Shown here piece after piece: positions 8,806 to 18,050 of a stretch of DNA of 64,000 nt. A program made the position numbers and the translations under genes. Below the pieces are notes generated by a model. It made no database searches. It worked only from the letters and a program-made list of their open reading frames with translations, and was not told the origin of the DNA. Source of the stretch: Novosphingobium sp. ST904 (GTDB taxonomy: Bacteria > Pseudomonadota > Alphaproteobacteria > Sphingomonadales > Sphingomonadaceae); the NCBI RefSeq assembly GCF_001298105.1, contig NZ_LGJH01000166.1, positions 186,001-250,000 on the forward strand, read 5' to 3'. Each line of letters starts with the position of its first letter. The stretch's first letter is position 1.

Positions 8806-9807
8806 ATGGCCATGAAGTTCCTTTCCGACAACGCCGCGCGGGTCCACCCGAAGATATGGGATGCCATGAAGGCTGCCGATGCGCCGGATTCTCCTTATGA
8901 CGGCGATGGCTTGAGCCGCGCGCTGGATGAGCGTTTTTCCGCGCTGTTCGGACGCGAATGCGCCGCCCTCTGGGTGGCTACGGGGACGGCGGCGAATTGC
9001 CTCGCGCTTTCGGCGATGGTGGAGCCGCATGGCGCGGTGATCTGCCACCGAGAAGCGCATATCGAGATGGACGAGGGCGGCGCTCCGGGCTTTTTCCTGC
9101 ACGGTGCAAAGCTGCTGCTGGCGGATGGGGAAGGCGCGAAGATCACGCCGGAAGCTGCCGCGAAAGTCATGGATCCGATTCGTGACGGCGTGCATCAGGT
9201 GCAGCCTCATGCGATCTCGATCACGCAGGCGAGCGAATATGGCCGGGTCTACCGGCCTGATGAACTGGCGGCGCTTTCGGATTTCGCGAAAGTCCGGGGG
9301 CTCGGGTTGCATATGGACGGCGCGCGTTTCGGCAATGCCGCCGCGTTTCTGGGCGGGAGCGCGGCGCAGGCGGCCGGCAATGTCGATGCGTTGAGCTTCG
9401 GCATGGTCAAGAACGGCGGGATGAGCGCCGAGGCCATCGTGTTCTTCGACCCGGCTCTGGCGGAAAAGGTGCGCTTCCGCCGCAAGCGTGCGGGGCATCT
9501 GCAATCGAAGGGGCGCTATCTGGCGGCGCAGATTCTCGCGATGCTGGAGGATGATCTCTGGCTGGACAATGCGCGCGCCGCGAACCGGGCGGCAGCCGAG
9601 ATCGCCGCAGCGGCGAAGGACCGCCTGCTGCACGCGGTAGAGGCGAACGAGGTATTCCTGGTTTCCACCCCCGACGAACGGAAAGCCCTACGCGGACAAG
9701 GGTTCGAGTTCTACGATTGGGGCGACGATGCCGCCCGGCTGGTGACGGCGTGGGATTCGCAGGAGGAACACGTTTCCGCCCTTGCCCGCGCGATTGCCGC
9801 GCTGTGA
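8806..9807 (+). CDS. Low-specificity L-threonine aldolase-like PLP enzyme
   Basis: A 333-residue fold-type I PLP enzyme that would cleave L-threonine or allo-threonine to glycine and acetaldehyde. Visible features are FLSDNAARVHPKIWDAM at the start, an ALWVATGTAANCLAL cofactor-binding segment (about residue 60), LHMDGARFGNAAAF (Asp contacting the PLP ring), and SFGMVKNGG whose Lys is the predicted Schiff-base residue near residue 205. Length is typical for the beta-eliminating lyase family (330-350). I chose the ATG at 8806. The stop overlaps a possible GTG of the transporter downstream. Aldolase versus serine-hydroxymethyl specificity cannot be separated from sequence alone. Confidence 0.87.
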   Translation: MAMKFLSDNAARVHPKIWDAMKAADAPDSPYDGDGLSRALDERFSALFGRECAALWVATGTAANCLALSAMVEPHGAVICHREAHIEMDEGGAPGFFLHGAKLLLADGEGAKITPEAAAKVMDPIRDGVHQVQPHAISITQASEYGRVYRPDELAALSDFAKVRGLGLHMDGARFGNAAAFLGGSAAQAAGNVDALSFGMVKNGGMSAEAIVFFDPALAEKVRFRRKRAGHLQSKGRYLAAQILAMLEDDLWLDNARAANRAAAEIAAAAKDRLLHAVEANEVFLVSTPDERKALRGQGFEFYDWGDDAARLVTAWDSQEEHVSALARAIAAL

Positions 9808-9836
9808 GCGAGGGCACCGAGGCGGCACCGGAATTC

Positions 9837-10724
9837 ATGAAGCCCGCGATCGCGCTGCCGTTCCTGCTGGTGGCACTCATATGGGGATCGACGTGGTTCG
9901 TGATCACCGGCCAGATCGGCGAAGTGCCGGCAAGCTGGTCCGTCGCCTGGCGTTTCGTCCTGGCGACACCGGCGATGTTCCTCGTCGCCGTGGTGACGAG
10001 GAAGGGCCTGAAGCTGGGCAAGGCCGGACAGATCCTCGCATTCGCGGTGGGCGCGGCGCAATTCTGCGGCAATTACAATTTTGTTTACCGGGCCGAGATG
10101 CATCTTACGTCCGGGATCGTCGCGGTGATGATCGGACTGCTTCTGGTGCCCAATGCGATTCTCGCAAGGGTGCTGCTGAAGCAGCCCGTCACATGGCGTT
10201 TCGCCATCGGCAGCCTGATCGCCATCGGCGGACTGGCGCTGTTGCTCCTTCATGAGGCGCACGAGGCGCCGCTGGGCGGCAAGGTCCTGCTGGGTACCGT
10301 CTTTGCATCGATCGCGATGATGTGCGCCTCGGTCTCGAACGTGATCCAGGCCAACGAGACCGGCAAGGCATTGCCCATGGCAAGCCTGCTGGCATGGGCA
10401 ATGCTCTATGGCACGATCTGCGATCTCGTGGTGGCATACGTTCTTGCCGGACCGCCGGTGATCCCAACGGAGCCCGCCTACTGGCTGGGCACCGCTTATC
10501 TGGCGATACTGGGCTCGGTGGTGACCTTCCCCCTCTATTACACCCTGATCCGCCAGCTTGGGGCGGGCAAGGCGGCCTATAATGGTGTCGCGGTCATCAT
10601 CATCGCCATGTTCATCTCGACTTTGTTCGAGGGCTATCGCTGGTCGCCGCTGGCGATCTCGGGGGCGGTTCTGGCGACGGTGGGGCTGGTGGTGGCGCTG
10701 AGGGCGCGCAGCCCCTCGCGATAA
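9837..10724 (+). CDS. DMT-superfamily (EamA) transporter
   Basis: A 295-residue membrane protein with about ten hydrophobic helices in two repeated halves, as in EamA/RhaT-type drug/metabolite exporters. The first helix contains FLLVALIWGSTWFVITGQIG, and each half carries the W-G-S-T and P-like kinks expected of the fold. It follows the threonine aldolase closely, which allows a guess of amino-acid or metabolite efflux, but substrates in this family are not predictable. An in-frame GTG at 9804 overlapping the aldolase stop is an alternative start; I chose the ATG at 9837 because the extension is polar and family members start just before TM1. The 3' end overlaps the convergent epimerase gene by 91 bases. 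Confidence 0.85.
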   Translation: MKPAIALPFLLVALIWGSTWFVITGQIGEVPASWSVAWRFVLATPAMFLVAVVTRKGLKLGKAGQILAFAVGAAQFCGNYNFVYRAEMHLTSGIVAVMIGLLLVPNAILARVLLKQPVTWRFAIGSLIAIGGLALLLLHEAHEAPLGGKVLLGTVFASIAMMCASVSNVIQANETGKALPMASLLAWAMLYGTICDLVVAYVLAGPPVIPTEPAYWLGTAYLAILGSVVTFPLYYTLIRQLGAGKAAYNGVAVIIIAMFISTLFEGYRWSPLAISGAVLATVGLVVALRARSPSR

Positions 10725-11494
10725 GTCGGGAAGCGCGGGGTCCAGCCGAGCACGCGCTTTGCCTTGCCGTTCGCCACGCGGCGGTTTTCCGCATAGAAGC
10801 CCCGCGCCATGGCGGAGAGCTGCGCCTCCTCCACCGACTGCAGCGGCGGCAGCGGAAGGCCCAGCAGGCGGCAGGCTTCCTCGACCAGCGTATTCTGGCT
10901 GCAAGGCAGGTCATCCGCGAGATTGTAGGCACCCGGCGACCGCTCCAGCCCGGCGATAACGCCGGAGGCGATGTCCTCGACGTGGACGCGGCTGAACACT
11001 TGCCCCGGCAGGTCGATGCGATGCGCGCGTCCGTTGCGCACACGTTCCAGCACCGAGCGGCCAGGGCCGTATATTCCCGGCAGGCGATAGACACGCGCGC
11101 CGAGGGACAGCCATTCGCCGTCCGCCTCGGCCCGCGCCGTACGCCGACCTGTGCCCACGGGCGCGCTTTCGTCCACCCACGCGCCCCCCGCATCGCCGTA
11201 GACCCCGGTGGACGAGAGATAGGACAGCGCCTTCCCCTTCATTGCATCGCCGTAACGCTCCAGCACCGGATCGAGCGGTTCACCGCGTCCCTCGCTGCCG
11301 GGCGGAACGGAGGAAAGCACATGATCGGCGTCGGCCAGCGCGAGGCGGACATTGCCTGCATCCTCGAACGAAAGCGTTCCTTCGCGGCCGGTGGAGATCA
11401 CTTCCCAACCCTGTGCGGAGAGGCGACTTGCGATCACCCGCGCGGTATAGCCCAGCCCGAAAATGAACAGGCGCTTCGGCATCCGGGGCGTCAT
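10634..11494 (-). CDS. NAD(P)-dependent epimerase/SDR protein (YeeZ-like)
   Basis: A 286-residue Rossmann-fold protein starting RLFIFGLGYTARVIASRLSA, the dinucleotide-binding loop. It is followed by LSYLSSTGVYGD (the Ser/Tyr region of extended SDRs), RVYRLPGIYGPGRSV, and a C-terminal GWTPRFPTYREGLRAL typical of the YeeZ/COG0451 branch. No specific reaction is established for this group; membership suggests an oxidoreductase or epimerase of sugars or cofactors. The last 30 residues, after TYREGLRAL, look low-complexity and lie wholly in the convergent overlap with the DMT transporter. The ATG at 11494 is preceded on the coding strand by GAGGAATGCCTC. Confidence 0.82.
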   Translation of the reverse strand: MTPRMPKRLFIFGLGYTARVIASRLSAQGWEVISTGREGTLSFEDAGNVRLALADADHVLSSVPPGSEGRGEPLDPVLERYGDAMKGKALSYLSSTGVYGDAGGAWVDESAPVGTGRRTARAEADGEWLSLGARVYRLPGIYGPGRSVLERVRNGRAHRIDLPGQVFSRVHVEDIASGVIAGLERSPGAYNLADDLPCSQNTLVEEACRLLGLPLPPLQSVEEAQLSAMARGFYAENRRVANGKAKRVLGWTPRFPTYREGLRALSATTSPTVARTAPEIASGDQR

Positions 11495-11571
11495 GAGGCA
11501 TTCCTCTCGTTTCGGCGGTGAATTCGTGCGCCATGGCTGGCATTCGAAGCGCAAGGCTCTAATTTAGCGGC

Positions 11572-14226
11572 ATGGACATTGCCAGCACCCCCTCCTCGCC
11601 CGATGCCAACGTGCAGATCGCCGATGCCGCTCCCGCGCCTCAGGCGCCGCCGGTCATTCATCGCGAGGACTATCTGCCGCCGGCGTGGCTGGTGCCGCAG
11701 ATCGCCCTCGATTTCCAGCTCGGTATCGATGGAACGCGGGTTCTGGCCAGGCTCTCGGTCCGCCGCAACCCGGAAGGGAACGGCACGTCGACCCTGCGCC
11801 TGAACGGCGACCAGATCGCCCCGCTCTCTGTCCACGTCGATGGCGAAGCCGTGAACGACTGGCGCCTCGATGGCCCCGACCTCCTCGTCGAACTGCCCGG
11901 GGAGGCACACGAAGTCGCGGTCGAGACTGCGGTGAACCCGGCGGCGAACAGCCAGCTCATGGGGCTCTACGCCTCCAACGGAATGCTTTGCACCCAGTGC
12001 GAGGCCGAGGGTTTCCGTCGCATCACGTTCTTCCCCGATCGTCCGGACGTGCTCTCCACCTATTCGGTCCGCATGGCGGGCGACAAGGCGCAGTTCCCGA
12101 TCCTGCTCGCCAATGGCAACTGCATCGCCACGGGTGAGGGAGAGGACGGTACGCACTGGGCGGAATGGCACGATCCCTGGCCCAAGCCGAGCTACCTTTT
12201 CGCGCTGGTCGCGGGTGATCTCGTGGCCAATCATGCCGATTTCACGACCCGCTCCGGCCGCAAGGTCGAACTCAACATCTGGGTCCGTCCCGGCGACGAA
12301 CAGCGCACCGATCACGCGATGGATTCGCTGATCCGCTCGATGAAGTGGGATGAGGAGGTCTTCGGGCGGGAATACGATCTGGACCTGTTCAACGTCGTTG
12401 CCGTTTCCGACTTCAACATGGGCGCGATGGAGAACAAGGGCCTCAACGTCTTCAACACGCGCTATGTCCTGGCGGAGCCGGAAACCGCGACCGATGCCGA
12501 CTATGACGGCATCGAGAGCGTGATCGGGCACGAGTATTTCCACAACTGGTCGGGCAACCGCGTGACCTGCCGGGACTGGTTCCAGCTTTCGCTCAAGGAA
12601 GGCTTCACCGTCCTTCGCGATCAGTTGTTCAGCGCCGACATGGGCAGCGAGGCGGTCAAGCGGATCGAGGACGTGCGGGTTCTGCGCGCTGCCCAGTTCC
12701 CCGAGGATTCGGGGCCGCTGGCACACCCTATCCGGCCTGATTCCTATCAGGAAATCAGCAACTTCTACACCGCTACCGTCTACAACAAGGGCGCCGAGGT
12801 GATCCGCATGATGCGAACCATGGCGGGCACCGACAAGTTCCGTGAGGGCACCGATCTCTACTTTGGCCGCCATGACGGCGAGGCGGCAACCTGCGAGGAC
12901 TTCGTCAAGGCAATCGAGGACGGCACCGGGCTGGACCTTGCTCAGTTCCGTCTGTGGTATTCCCAGGCCGGCACGCCGCAGGTCGCCGCCGAACTGTCGC
13001 ACGAGGCGGAAACGGCAACCCTCACGCTGACTCAGACCGTTCCGGCAACGCCGGGCCAGCCCGAGAAGCAGGCCGTGCCGATTCCGCTGCGTATCGCCCT
13101 TTATGACCGTGACAGCGGCACGCACTCGGGCGAGCAATTGATCGTGCTCGACAAGGACAGCGCCAGCTTTTCGTTCGAGGGTTTCACCCGCCCGCCGGTG
13201 GTTTCCATCAATCGCGGCTTCTCGGCCCCCGTTGCCATCGAGATCGAGCGGAGTAACGAGGATCTCGTGTTCCTGGCGGCTCACGATGACGATCCCTTCG
13301 CCCGTTACGAGGCGATGCAGAGCCTCGTGGTCCAGCACCTCGTCGCGGCTGTCGGCGGCGGTCTTTCGGACGCGGAGCGCGCCGAGGGGCGCGAGGCGAT
13401 CGGGCAGGCCTTTGCCTCGATTCTGGTCGACGAGGCGCTCGATGACCTGATGCGCGGCGAGCTGATGGTACTTCCCGGCGTCGCCTATCTCGCCGAACAG
13501 GTGCTGGTGGCAGATCCGGCTGCGATTCACGAGGAACGTGAGGCGCTCAAGTCCTGGCTCGGCGCCGAACTCGCCGACGAATTGCGGATGCTGCATGACC
13601 GCGTTTCCGCCGTACCCTACTCTCGCGAGGCGCAGGCGCGCGGGGCGAGAAAGACCAAGGGACAGGCGTTGGTCCTGATTGCTTCGGGCGATGCGGCCGA
13701 AGGGGCCCGCCGTGCCATCGCGCAGTACCGGGCGGCCGACAACATGACTGACCGCCAGTCGGCGCTGACCGTGCTTTGCAATATCGACGGCCCCGAGCGC
13801 GAGGAAGCGCTGGCGGATTTCCTGCGCCGGTACGAAGGCAATGCGCTCGTGATCGACAAGTGGTTCGCGCTTCAGGCGGGCTCGTTCCACCCACAGGTGC
13901 TCGAGCATGTCGAGGCCCTGTCGCGGCATCCCGACTTCACGATGAACAACCCCAACCGGGTCCGGGCGCTCTTCATGACGGCGGCGGTCAACCCCAAGGC
14001 GTTCCACGATGCGAGCGGCGCCGGATACAGGATGATCGGCGAAGTGATCCGCAAGCTGGACCCGATCAATCCGCAGACGACAGCGCGCTTCGTGCCGCAA
14101 CTCGGCCGCTGGCGGCGGATCGAGCCTGTCCGCGCCGCGATGATGCGCGCCGAACTGGAAAAGATCGCCGCGGAGCCGAACCTTTCGCGCGACGTGCGCG
14201 AGCAGGTGAGCAAGAGCCTTGGCTGA
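11572..14226 (+). CDS. pepN: Aminopeptidase N (M1 zinc metallopeptidase)
   Basis: An 884-residue cytoplasmic aminopeptidase that removes N-terminal residues during peptide turnover. The M1 hallmarks are clear: the exopeptidase motif GAMENKGLNVFNT (about residue 285) and the zinc site HEYFHNW followed 19 residues later by the Glu of LKEGFTV (about residues 320-345). A C-terminal helical domain follows the DUF3458/DUF3458_C layout of bacterial PepN (YSREAQARGARKTKGQAL and further). Length matches the proteobacterial enzyme (about 870-890). The gene is closely followed, with an eight-base overlap, by the pgeF-like gene. Confidence 0.95.
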   Translation: MDIASTPSSPDANVQIADAAPAPQAPPVIHREDYLPPAWLVPQIALDFQLGIDGTRVLARLSVRRNPEGNGTSTLRLNGDQIAPLSVHVDGEAVNDWRLDGPDLLVELPGEAHEVAVETAVNPAANSQLMGLYASNGMLCTQCEAEGFRRITFFPDRPDVLSTYSVRMAGDKAQFPILLANGNCIATGEGEDGTHWAEWHDPWPKPSYLFALVAGDLVANHADFTTRSGRKVELNIWVRPGDEQRTDHAMDSLIRSMKWDEEVFGREYDLDLFNVVAVSDFNMGAMENKGLNVFNTRYVLAEPETATDADYDGIESVIGHEYFHNWSGNRVTCRDWFQLSLKEGFTVLRDQLFSADMGSEAVKRIEDVRVLRAAQFPEDSGPLAHPIRPDSYQEISNFYTATVYNKGAEVIRMMRTMAGTDKFREGTDLYFGRHDGEAATCEDFVKAIEDGTGLDLAQFRLWYSQAGTPQVAAELSHEAETATLTLTQTVPATPGQPEKQAVPIPLRIALYDRDSGTHSGEQLIVLDKDSASFSFEGFTRPPVVSINRGFSAPVAIEIERSNEDLVFLAAHDDDPFARYEAMQSLVVQHLVAAVGGGLSDAERAEGREAIGQAFASILVDEALDDLMRGELMVLPGVAYLAEQVLVADPAAIHEEREALKSWLGAELADELRMLHDRVSAVPYSREAQARGARKTKGQALVLIASGDAAEGARRAIAQYRAADNMTDRQSALTVLCNIDGPEREEALADFLRRYEGNALVIDKWFALQAGSFHPQVLEHVEALSRHPDFTMNNPNRVRALFMTAAVNPKAFHDASGAGYRMIGEVIRKLDPINPQTTARFVPQLGRWRRIEPVRAAMMRAELEKIAAEPNLSRDVREQVSKSLG

Positions 14227-14998
14227 CGCGGGGGAGGCGGTCGAAGTCAACCGGGCGGGCCTGCTCGAAGGATTGCCGCACGGCTTCCTCGGCCGCCGGG
14301 GCGGTGTGAGCACCGGCGAGGTCGAAGGCCTGAACGTCGGCCTGGGTTCGGGCGACGAGCCCGAAGCCGTCGCCGAGAACCGCCGCCGCGCCGCTGCCGC
14401 AGTTCTGCCGGGGGCATCGTTGCTATCGGTGTATCAGGTTCATTCGCCCGACTGCGTAATTCTGGGGGCTGACGGGTGGAGCGACGAGCAACGCCCTCAT
14501 GCCGATGCACTTGTCACCCGTCAGGCGGGCGTGCTGATCGGCGTCGTTACGGCGGATTGCGCGCCGGTCCTGCTTGCAGATCGGGAGGCGGGCGTCATCG
14601 GCGCGGCGCATGCAGGATGGAAAGGCGCGATCGGCGGGGTTACGGACAGCACCATCGCTCAGATGATATCGCTCGGGGCTCAGCGTTCGCGCATCGTCGC
14701 GGCGGTCGGCCCGTGCATTTCCCAGGCATCCTATGAAGTGGACGATGCCTTCCGGAACGGCTTCCTCGGCAAGGGGGTGGACAACTCCCGTTTCTTCTCC
14801 GCGGGGCGGGATGGGCACTGGCAGTTCGATCTCGAACTCTATGTCGCCTCCCGCCTGGAATCGGCGGGAATCGGCGGTGTGGAGCGTCTTGGCCTTGATA
14901 CTTATTCGGCGCCCCGGCGTTTCTATTCCTATCGCCGCGCCACGCACCGCGGCGAGGCGGCCTACGGGCGCCAGATTTCGGTGATAGGGCTGGGCTGA
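14219..14998 (+). CDS. pgeF: Multicopper-like purine nucleoside phosphorylase/peptidoglycan editing factor, TTG start
   Basis: A 259-residue YfiH/PgeF (laccase-domain) protein. Family members have purine nucleoside phosphorylase and adenosine deaminase activity, and in E. coli prevent mis-incorporation in cell-wall precursors. The three conserved metal-site residues are visible: His in SVYQVHSPDC (about residue 79), Cys in VVTADCAPVLLAD (about 116) and His in GAAHAGWKGAIGG (about 133), plus the C-terminal FYSYRRATHRGEAAYGR. No ATG is available near the start of the fold. The TTG at 14219, overlapping the pepN stop and preceded by AGGTGAG, is the best candidate and implies translational coupling to pepN. 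Confidence 0.88.
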   Translation: MADAGEAVEVNRAGLLEGLPHGFLGRRGGVSTGEVEGLNVGLGSGDEPEAVAENRRRAAAAVLPGASLLSVYQVHSPDCVILGADGWSDEQRPHADALVTRQAGVLIGVVTADCAPVLLADREAGVIGAAHAGWKGAIGGVTDSTIAQMISLGAQRSRIVAAVGPCISQASYEVDDAFRNGFLGKGVDNSRFFSAGRDGHWQFDLELYVASRLESAGIGGVERLGLDTYSAPRRFYSYRRATHRGEAAYGRQISVIGLG

Positions 14999-15257
14999 AC
15001 CGACCCATCCGGGATGACCGCCGAACGGTTATGCCTTGAATTTGTTGGCGGTCGCTGGCCCCCTTGCGTCCAAAAAGGCGGTTGGCAGGGCTGGCTTCCG
15101 TGTATATCAGGTCCGCAAAGTCGGTATTCGTTTCGGGTCGCTCCCGGATCATTAAACCGTCACGGGGGATACCAGGCTAAAATAGAATTGGTCAGGATCT
15201 GGGCTTGCTTTCCGGATTTCCGGGGGTGGGTTGTCGAAAAACAAGGCAAGGGCAAAC

Positions 15258-15791
15258 ATGGCAGAAGCAGATGGCGTGCGGCGGCGCGATTTCATCAATA
15301 TCGCCGCGGTAAGCGCGGCGGGTGTCGCCGGCGTGGGTATCGTCGTCCCGCTGGTCAGCCAGATGTCCGCATCGGCGGATGTTCTCGCGGCTTCTTCCAC
15401 CGAGATCGACATTTCCTCGATCCAGCCCGGACAGGCCATCAAGGCGATCTTCCGCAAGCAGCCGGTCTTCGTGCGCAACCTGACGCCGCATGAGATTTCG
15501 GAAGCCAACAAGGTGGACGTCTCCTCCCTGCGCGATCCGCAGACGCTTGAGGAGCGCACCAAGGAAGGCAAGGAAAACTGGCTGATCACCATGGGCGTCT
15601 GCACGCACCTTGGCTGCGTTCCGCTCGGTGCCGGAGAAGGCGAGCCGAAAGGCGAATTCGGCGGATACTTCTGCCCCTGCCACGGCTCTTCCTACGATAC
15701 TGCCGCCCGTATCCGTAAGGGCCCGGCGCCCAAGAACCTCGAGGTTCCGGACTACGCGTTCACCACTGACACGGTCGTAAAGATCGGTTGA
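15258..15791 (+). CDS. petA: Ubiquinol-cytochrome c reductase, Rieske iron-sulfur subunit
   Basis: A 177-residue Rieske protein of the bc1 complex. The N-terminus has a twin-arginine-like VRRRDF before a hydrophobic anchor (residues about 15-38), so the protein is probably Tat-inserted and faces the periplasm. The [2Fe-2S] ligands are in [11 protein letters not shown] (Cys, His) and [10 protein letters not shown] (Cys, His), and the disulfide cysteines are present. I chose the ATG at 15258 over the in-frame TTG at 15231 because an AAGGCAAGGG stretch sits just upstream and the shorter N-terminus is family-typical. It is first of petABC, with 23 bases to petB. Confidence 0.96.
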   Translation: MAEADGVRRRDFINIAAVSAAGVAGVGIVVPLVSQMSASADVLAASSTEIDISSIQPGQAIKAIFRKQPVFVRNLTPHEISEANKVDVSSLRDPQTLEERTKEGKENWLITMGVCTHLGCVPLGAGEGEPKGEFGGYFCPCHGSSYDTAARIRKGPAPKNLEVPDYAFTTDTVVKIG

Positions 15792-15814
15792 GGCCAAGAG
15801 AGAGGATCAAGAAC

Positions 15815-17118
15815 ATGAGCTTTCCCTGGGCCAAGGAATATACCCCGACCAATCCCTTCATGAAGTGGATGGACGAAAGGCTGCCCCTGCCGCGCCTCGT
15901 CTACAATTCGGTCGGTGGCGGCTATCCGGTTCCGCGCAACCTGAACTATTTCTGGAACTTCGGTTTCCTCGCCGCGCTCTGCCTCGGCCTGCAGATCGTC
16001 ACCGGCATCGTGATGGCCATGCACTATGCAGCCAACACGCAAGTCGCGTTCGATACGGTCGAGCAGACCGTGCGCGACGTGAACTGGGGCTGGATGATGC
16101 GCTATGCGCACGCCAACGGCGCCTCGGCGTTCTTCGTCGTCATCTACATCCACATCTTCCGCGGCTTCTTCTACGGTTCGTACAAGGCCCCGCGCGAAAT
16201 GGTGTGGCTGCTTGGCGTGGTGATCTTCCTGCTGATGATGGCCACCGCCTTCATGGGCTACGTGTTGCCCTGGGGTCAGATGAGCTTCTGGGGGGCCAAG
16301 GTCATTACCGGCCTGTTCGGCGCGATTCCCTTCGTGGGCGAACCGCTCCAGCAGTGGCTGCTCGGCGGTTTCGCACCGGATAACGCCGCGCTCAACCGCT
16401 TCTTCTCGCTGCACTATCTGCTGCCCTTCGTCATCGTGGGCGTGGTGATCCTGCACATCTGGGCGCTGCATATCCCGGGTTCGTCGAACCCCACCGGCGT
16501 CGAAGTGAAGAGCGAGAGCGACACCGTTCCGTTCTATCCCTACTACGTCGCCAAGGACGGCTGGGCGATCGGCGTCTTCGCGATCCTGTTCTGCACCGCG
16601 CTGTTCTTCTTCCCGAACGCGCTCGGTCACCCGGACAACTACATCCCGGCCAACCCGATGAGCACTCCGGCGCACATCGTGCCTGAATGGTACTTCTGGC
16701 CGTTCTACGCGATCCTGCGCGCCTTCACGCAGGACTTCTTCTTCATTCCGGCCAAGCTCATGGGCGTGCTGGCAATGTTCGGCGCGATCCTCGTGTGGTT
16801 CTTCCTGCCCTGGCTGGACCGTTCGCCGGTCCGCTCGGGTTCGTACCGTCCGCTTTACCGCAAGTTCTTCTTCTTCGGCCTGATCCCGGCGATGGCGGTA
16901 CTGTTCTACTGCGGCGGTGCACCGGCGGCAGAGCCCTACGTGATGCTGAGCCAGATCGCGCGCTCTATTACTTCGCGCACTTCCTGATCGTGATCCCGAT
17001 CGTCTCGGCCATCGAGAAGCCGGATCCGCTGCCGTTTTCCATCACCGAGTCCGTTCTCGGCGAGGATGAAGCCGCCAAGCTGACCCCGGCGCAGCCCGCG
17101 CCGACGGCAGCCGCCTGA
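15815..17118 (+). CDS. petB: Cytochrome b of the bc1 complex, frameshifted near 16960
   Basis: The quinol-oxidising, di-haem membrane subunit. From the ATG at 15815 the frame carries MHYAAN, the helix-B and helix-D haem histidines ([40 protein letters not shown]) and the Qo motif VPEWYFWPF. After [10 protein letters not shown] the frame derails and stops at 16985-16987. The missing last helix ([19 protein letters not shown]) and the tail ending APTAAA are intact one frame over, to 17118. Restoring one base near 16958-16962 gives a continuous 434-residue protein. The enzyme is essential to the bc1 complex encoded by its intact neighbours, so a sequence error is likelier than decay. Confidence 0.9.
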
Positions 17119-17145
17119 CCACAGCTGGAACGAAAGACGAAAGAC

Positions 17146-17958
17146 ATGGCACGCATTCTCTCGATCCTCGTCGGGCTGTTCTTCACGGTGGCCCTGGCAT
17201 GGTCCTTCGGCAAGGGCGCCTATCAACAGATAACCGAACCGCCTGCGGCAACCGCCGAGCACGAGTTCCATCTCACGCCCAAGGAAGTCAGCTTCGCCAG
17301 CGACGGCGCCTTCGGCAAGTTCGATCGCCAGCAGCTTCAGCGCGGTTTCCAAGTCTACAAGGAAGTCTGCGCCGCCTGTCACGCGATTCGCCACGTCGCC
17401 TTCCGTGACCTTGCCGCGCTTGGCTATAACGACGCCGAAGTGAAGGCGATCGCCAAGGGCTTCCAGGTTCCGGTCTACAACAACGCGACCGGCGAAGTGG
17501 AAACCCGCGAAGGCATGGCGACCGACTACTTCCCGCCGGTCATGTATGGTGGCCAGGGTACTCCGCCGGACCTGTCGCTGATCACCAAGGCGCGTCACGA
17601 AGGCCCCGCCTACGTCTACTCGCTGCTGACCGGGTATCAGGACCAGCCCGCGGAACTCCTGAAGAAGTTCCCGGATTCCAAGACTCCTGAAGGTCTGCAT
17701 TACAACCCGTACTTCGCGAACCTCAACCTCGCGATGCCGCCGCCGCTGACCGGTGAGGGCCAGGTGACTTACGGAGACGGCACCAAGGCGACCGTGGACC
17801 AGATGTCGAAGGACGTTGCCGCCTTCCTGATCTGGACTGCCGAGCCCAAGCTGGAAAAGCGCAAGCAGACCGGCTGGCCGGTCCTCGGATTCCTGCTTTT
17901 TGCCACGATCCTGGGCTATATGTCCTACCGCAACATCTGGGCCGGCAAGAAGCACTGA
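17146..17958 (+). CDS. petC: Cytochrome c1
   Basis: A 270-residue membrane-anchored c-type cytochrome that passes electrons from the Rieske protein to soluble cytochrome c. It has a cleavable N-terminal signal (LSILVGLFFTVALAWSFG), one haem-attachment motif in EVCAACHAIRHVAFRD (about residue 68), PPDLSLI and MPPPLTGEGQV segments of the cyt c1 fold, and a C-terminal anchor (GWPVLGFLLFATILGYMSYR). Length is standard for alphaproteobacterial cytochrome c1. It lies 27 bases after the corrected petB end, and an intrinsic terminator follows at 17982. Confidence 0.96.
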   Translation: MARILSILVGLFFTVALAWSFGKGAYQQITEPPAATAEHEFHLTPKEVSFASDGAFGKFDRQQLQRGFQVYKEVCAACHAIRHVAFRDLAALGYNDAEVKAIAKGFQVPVYNNATGEVETREGMATDYFPPVMYGGQGTPPDLSLITKARHEGPAYVYSLLTGYQDQPAELLKKFPDSKTPEGLHYNPYFANLNLAMPPPLTGEGQVTYGDGTKATVDQMSKDVAAFLIWTAEPKLEKRKQTGWPVLGFLLFATILGYMSYRNIWAGKKH

Positions 17959-17981
17959 GCTTTCCGATCCTGACCTGACCG

Positions 17982-18015
17982 AAGGGCCTCCGCCATTCCC
18001 ATGGCGGGGGCCCTT
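17982..18015 (+). terminator. Rho-independent-type hairpin after petABC
   Basis: AAGGGCC (17982-17988) pairs with GGCCCTT (18009-18015). CCGCC/GGCGG pairing inside the stem extends it, followed by TCGTTT. It lies 24 bases beyond the petC stop and before apt. Confidence 0.7.
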
Positions 18016-18050
18016 TCGTTTACAGGCTCCAGCCCCTAAGGACGGCGACC

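Noticed and set aside
11491-14313. A 940-codon antisense open frame
   Set aside because: It lies opposite pepN, has no motifs and a biased composition. It is a GC-rich shadow.
15014-15493. An open frame before and over petA
   Set aside because: It overlaps petA in another frame, and the non-overlapping part has no conserved content or ribosome site.
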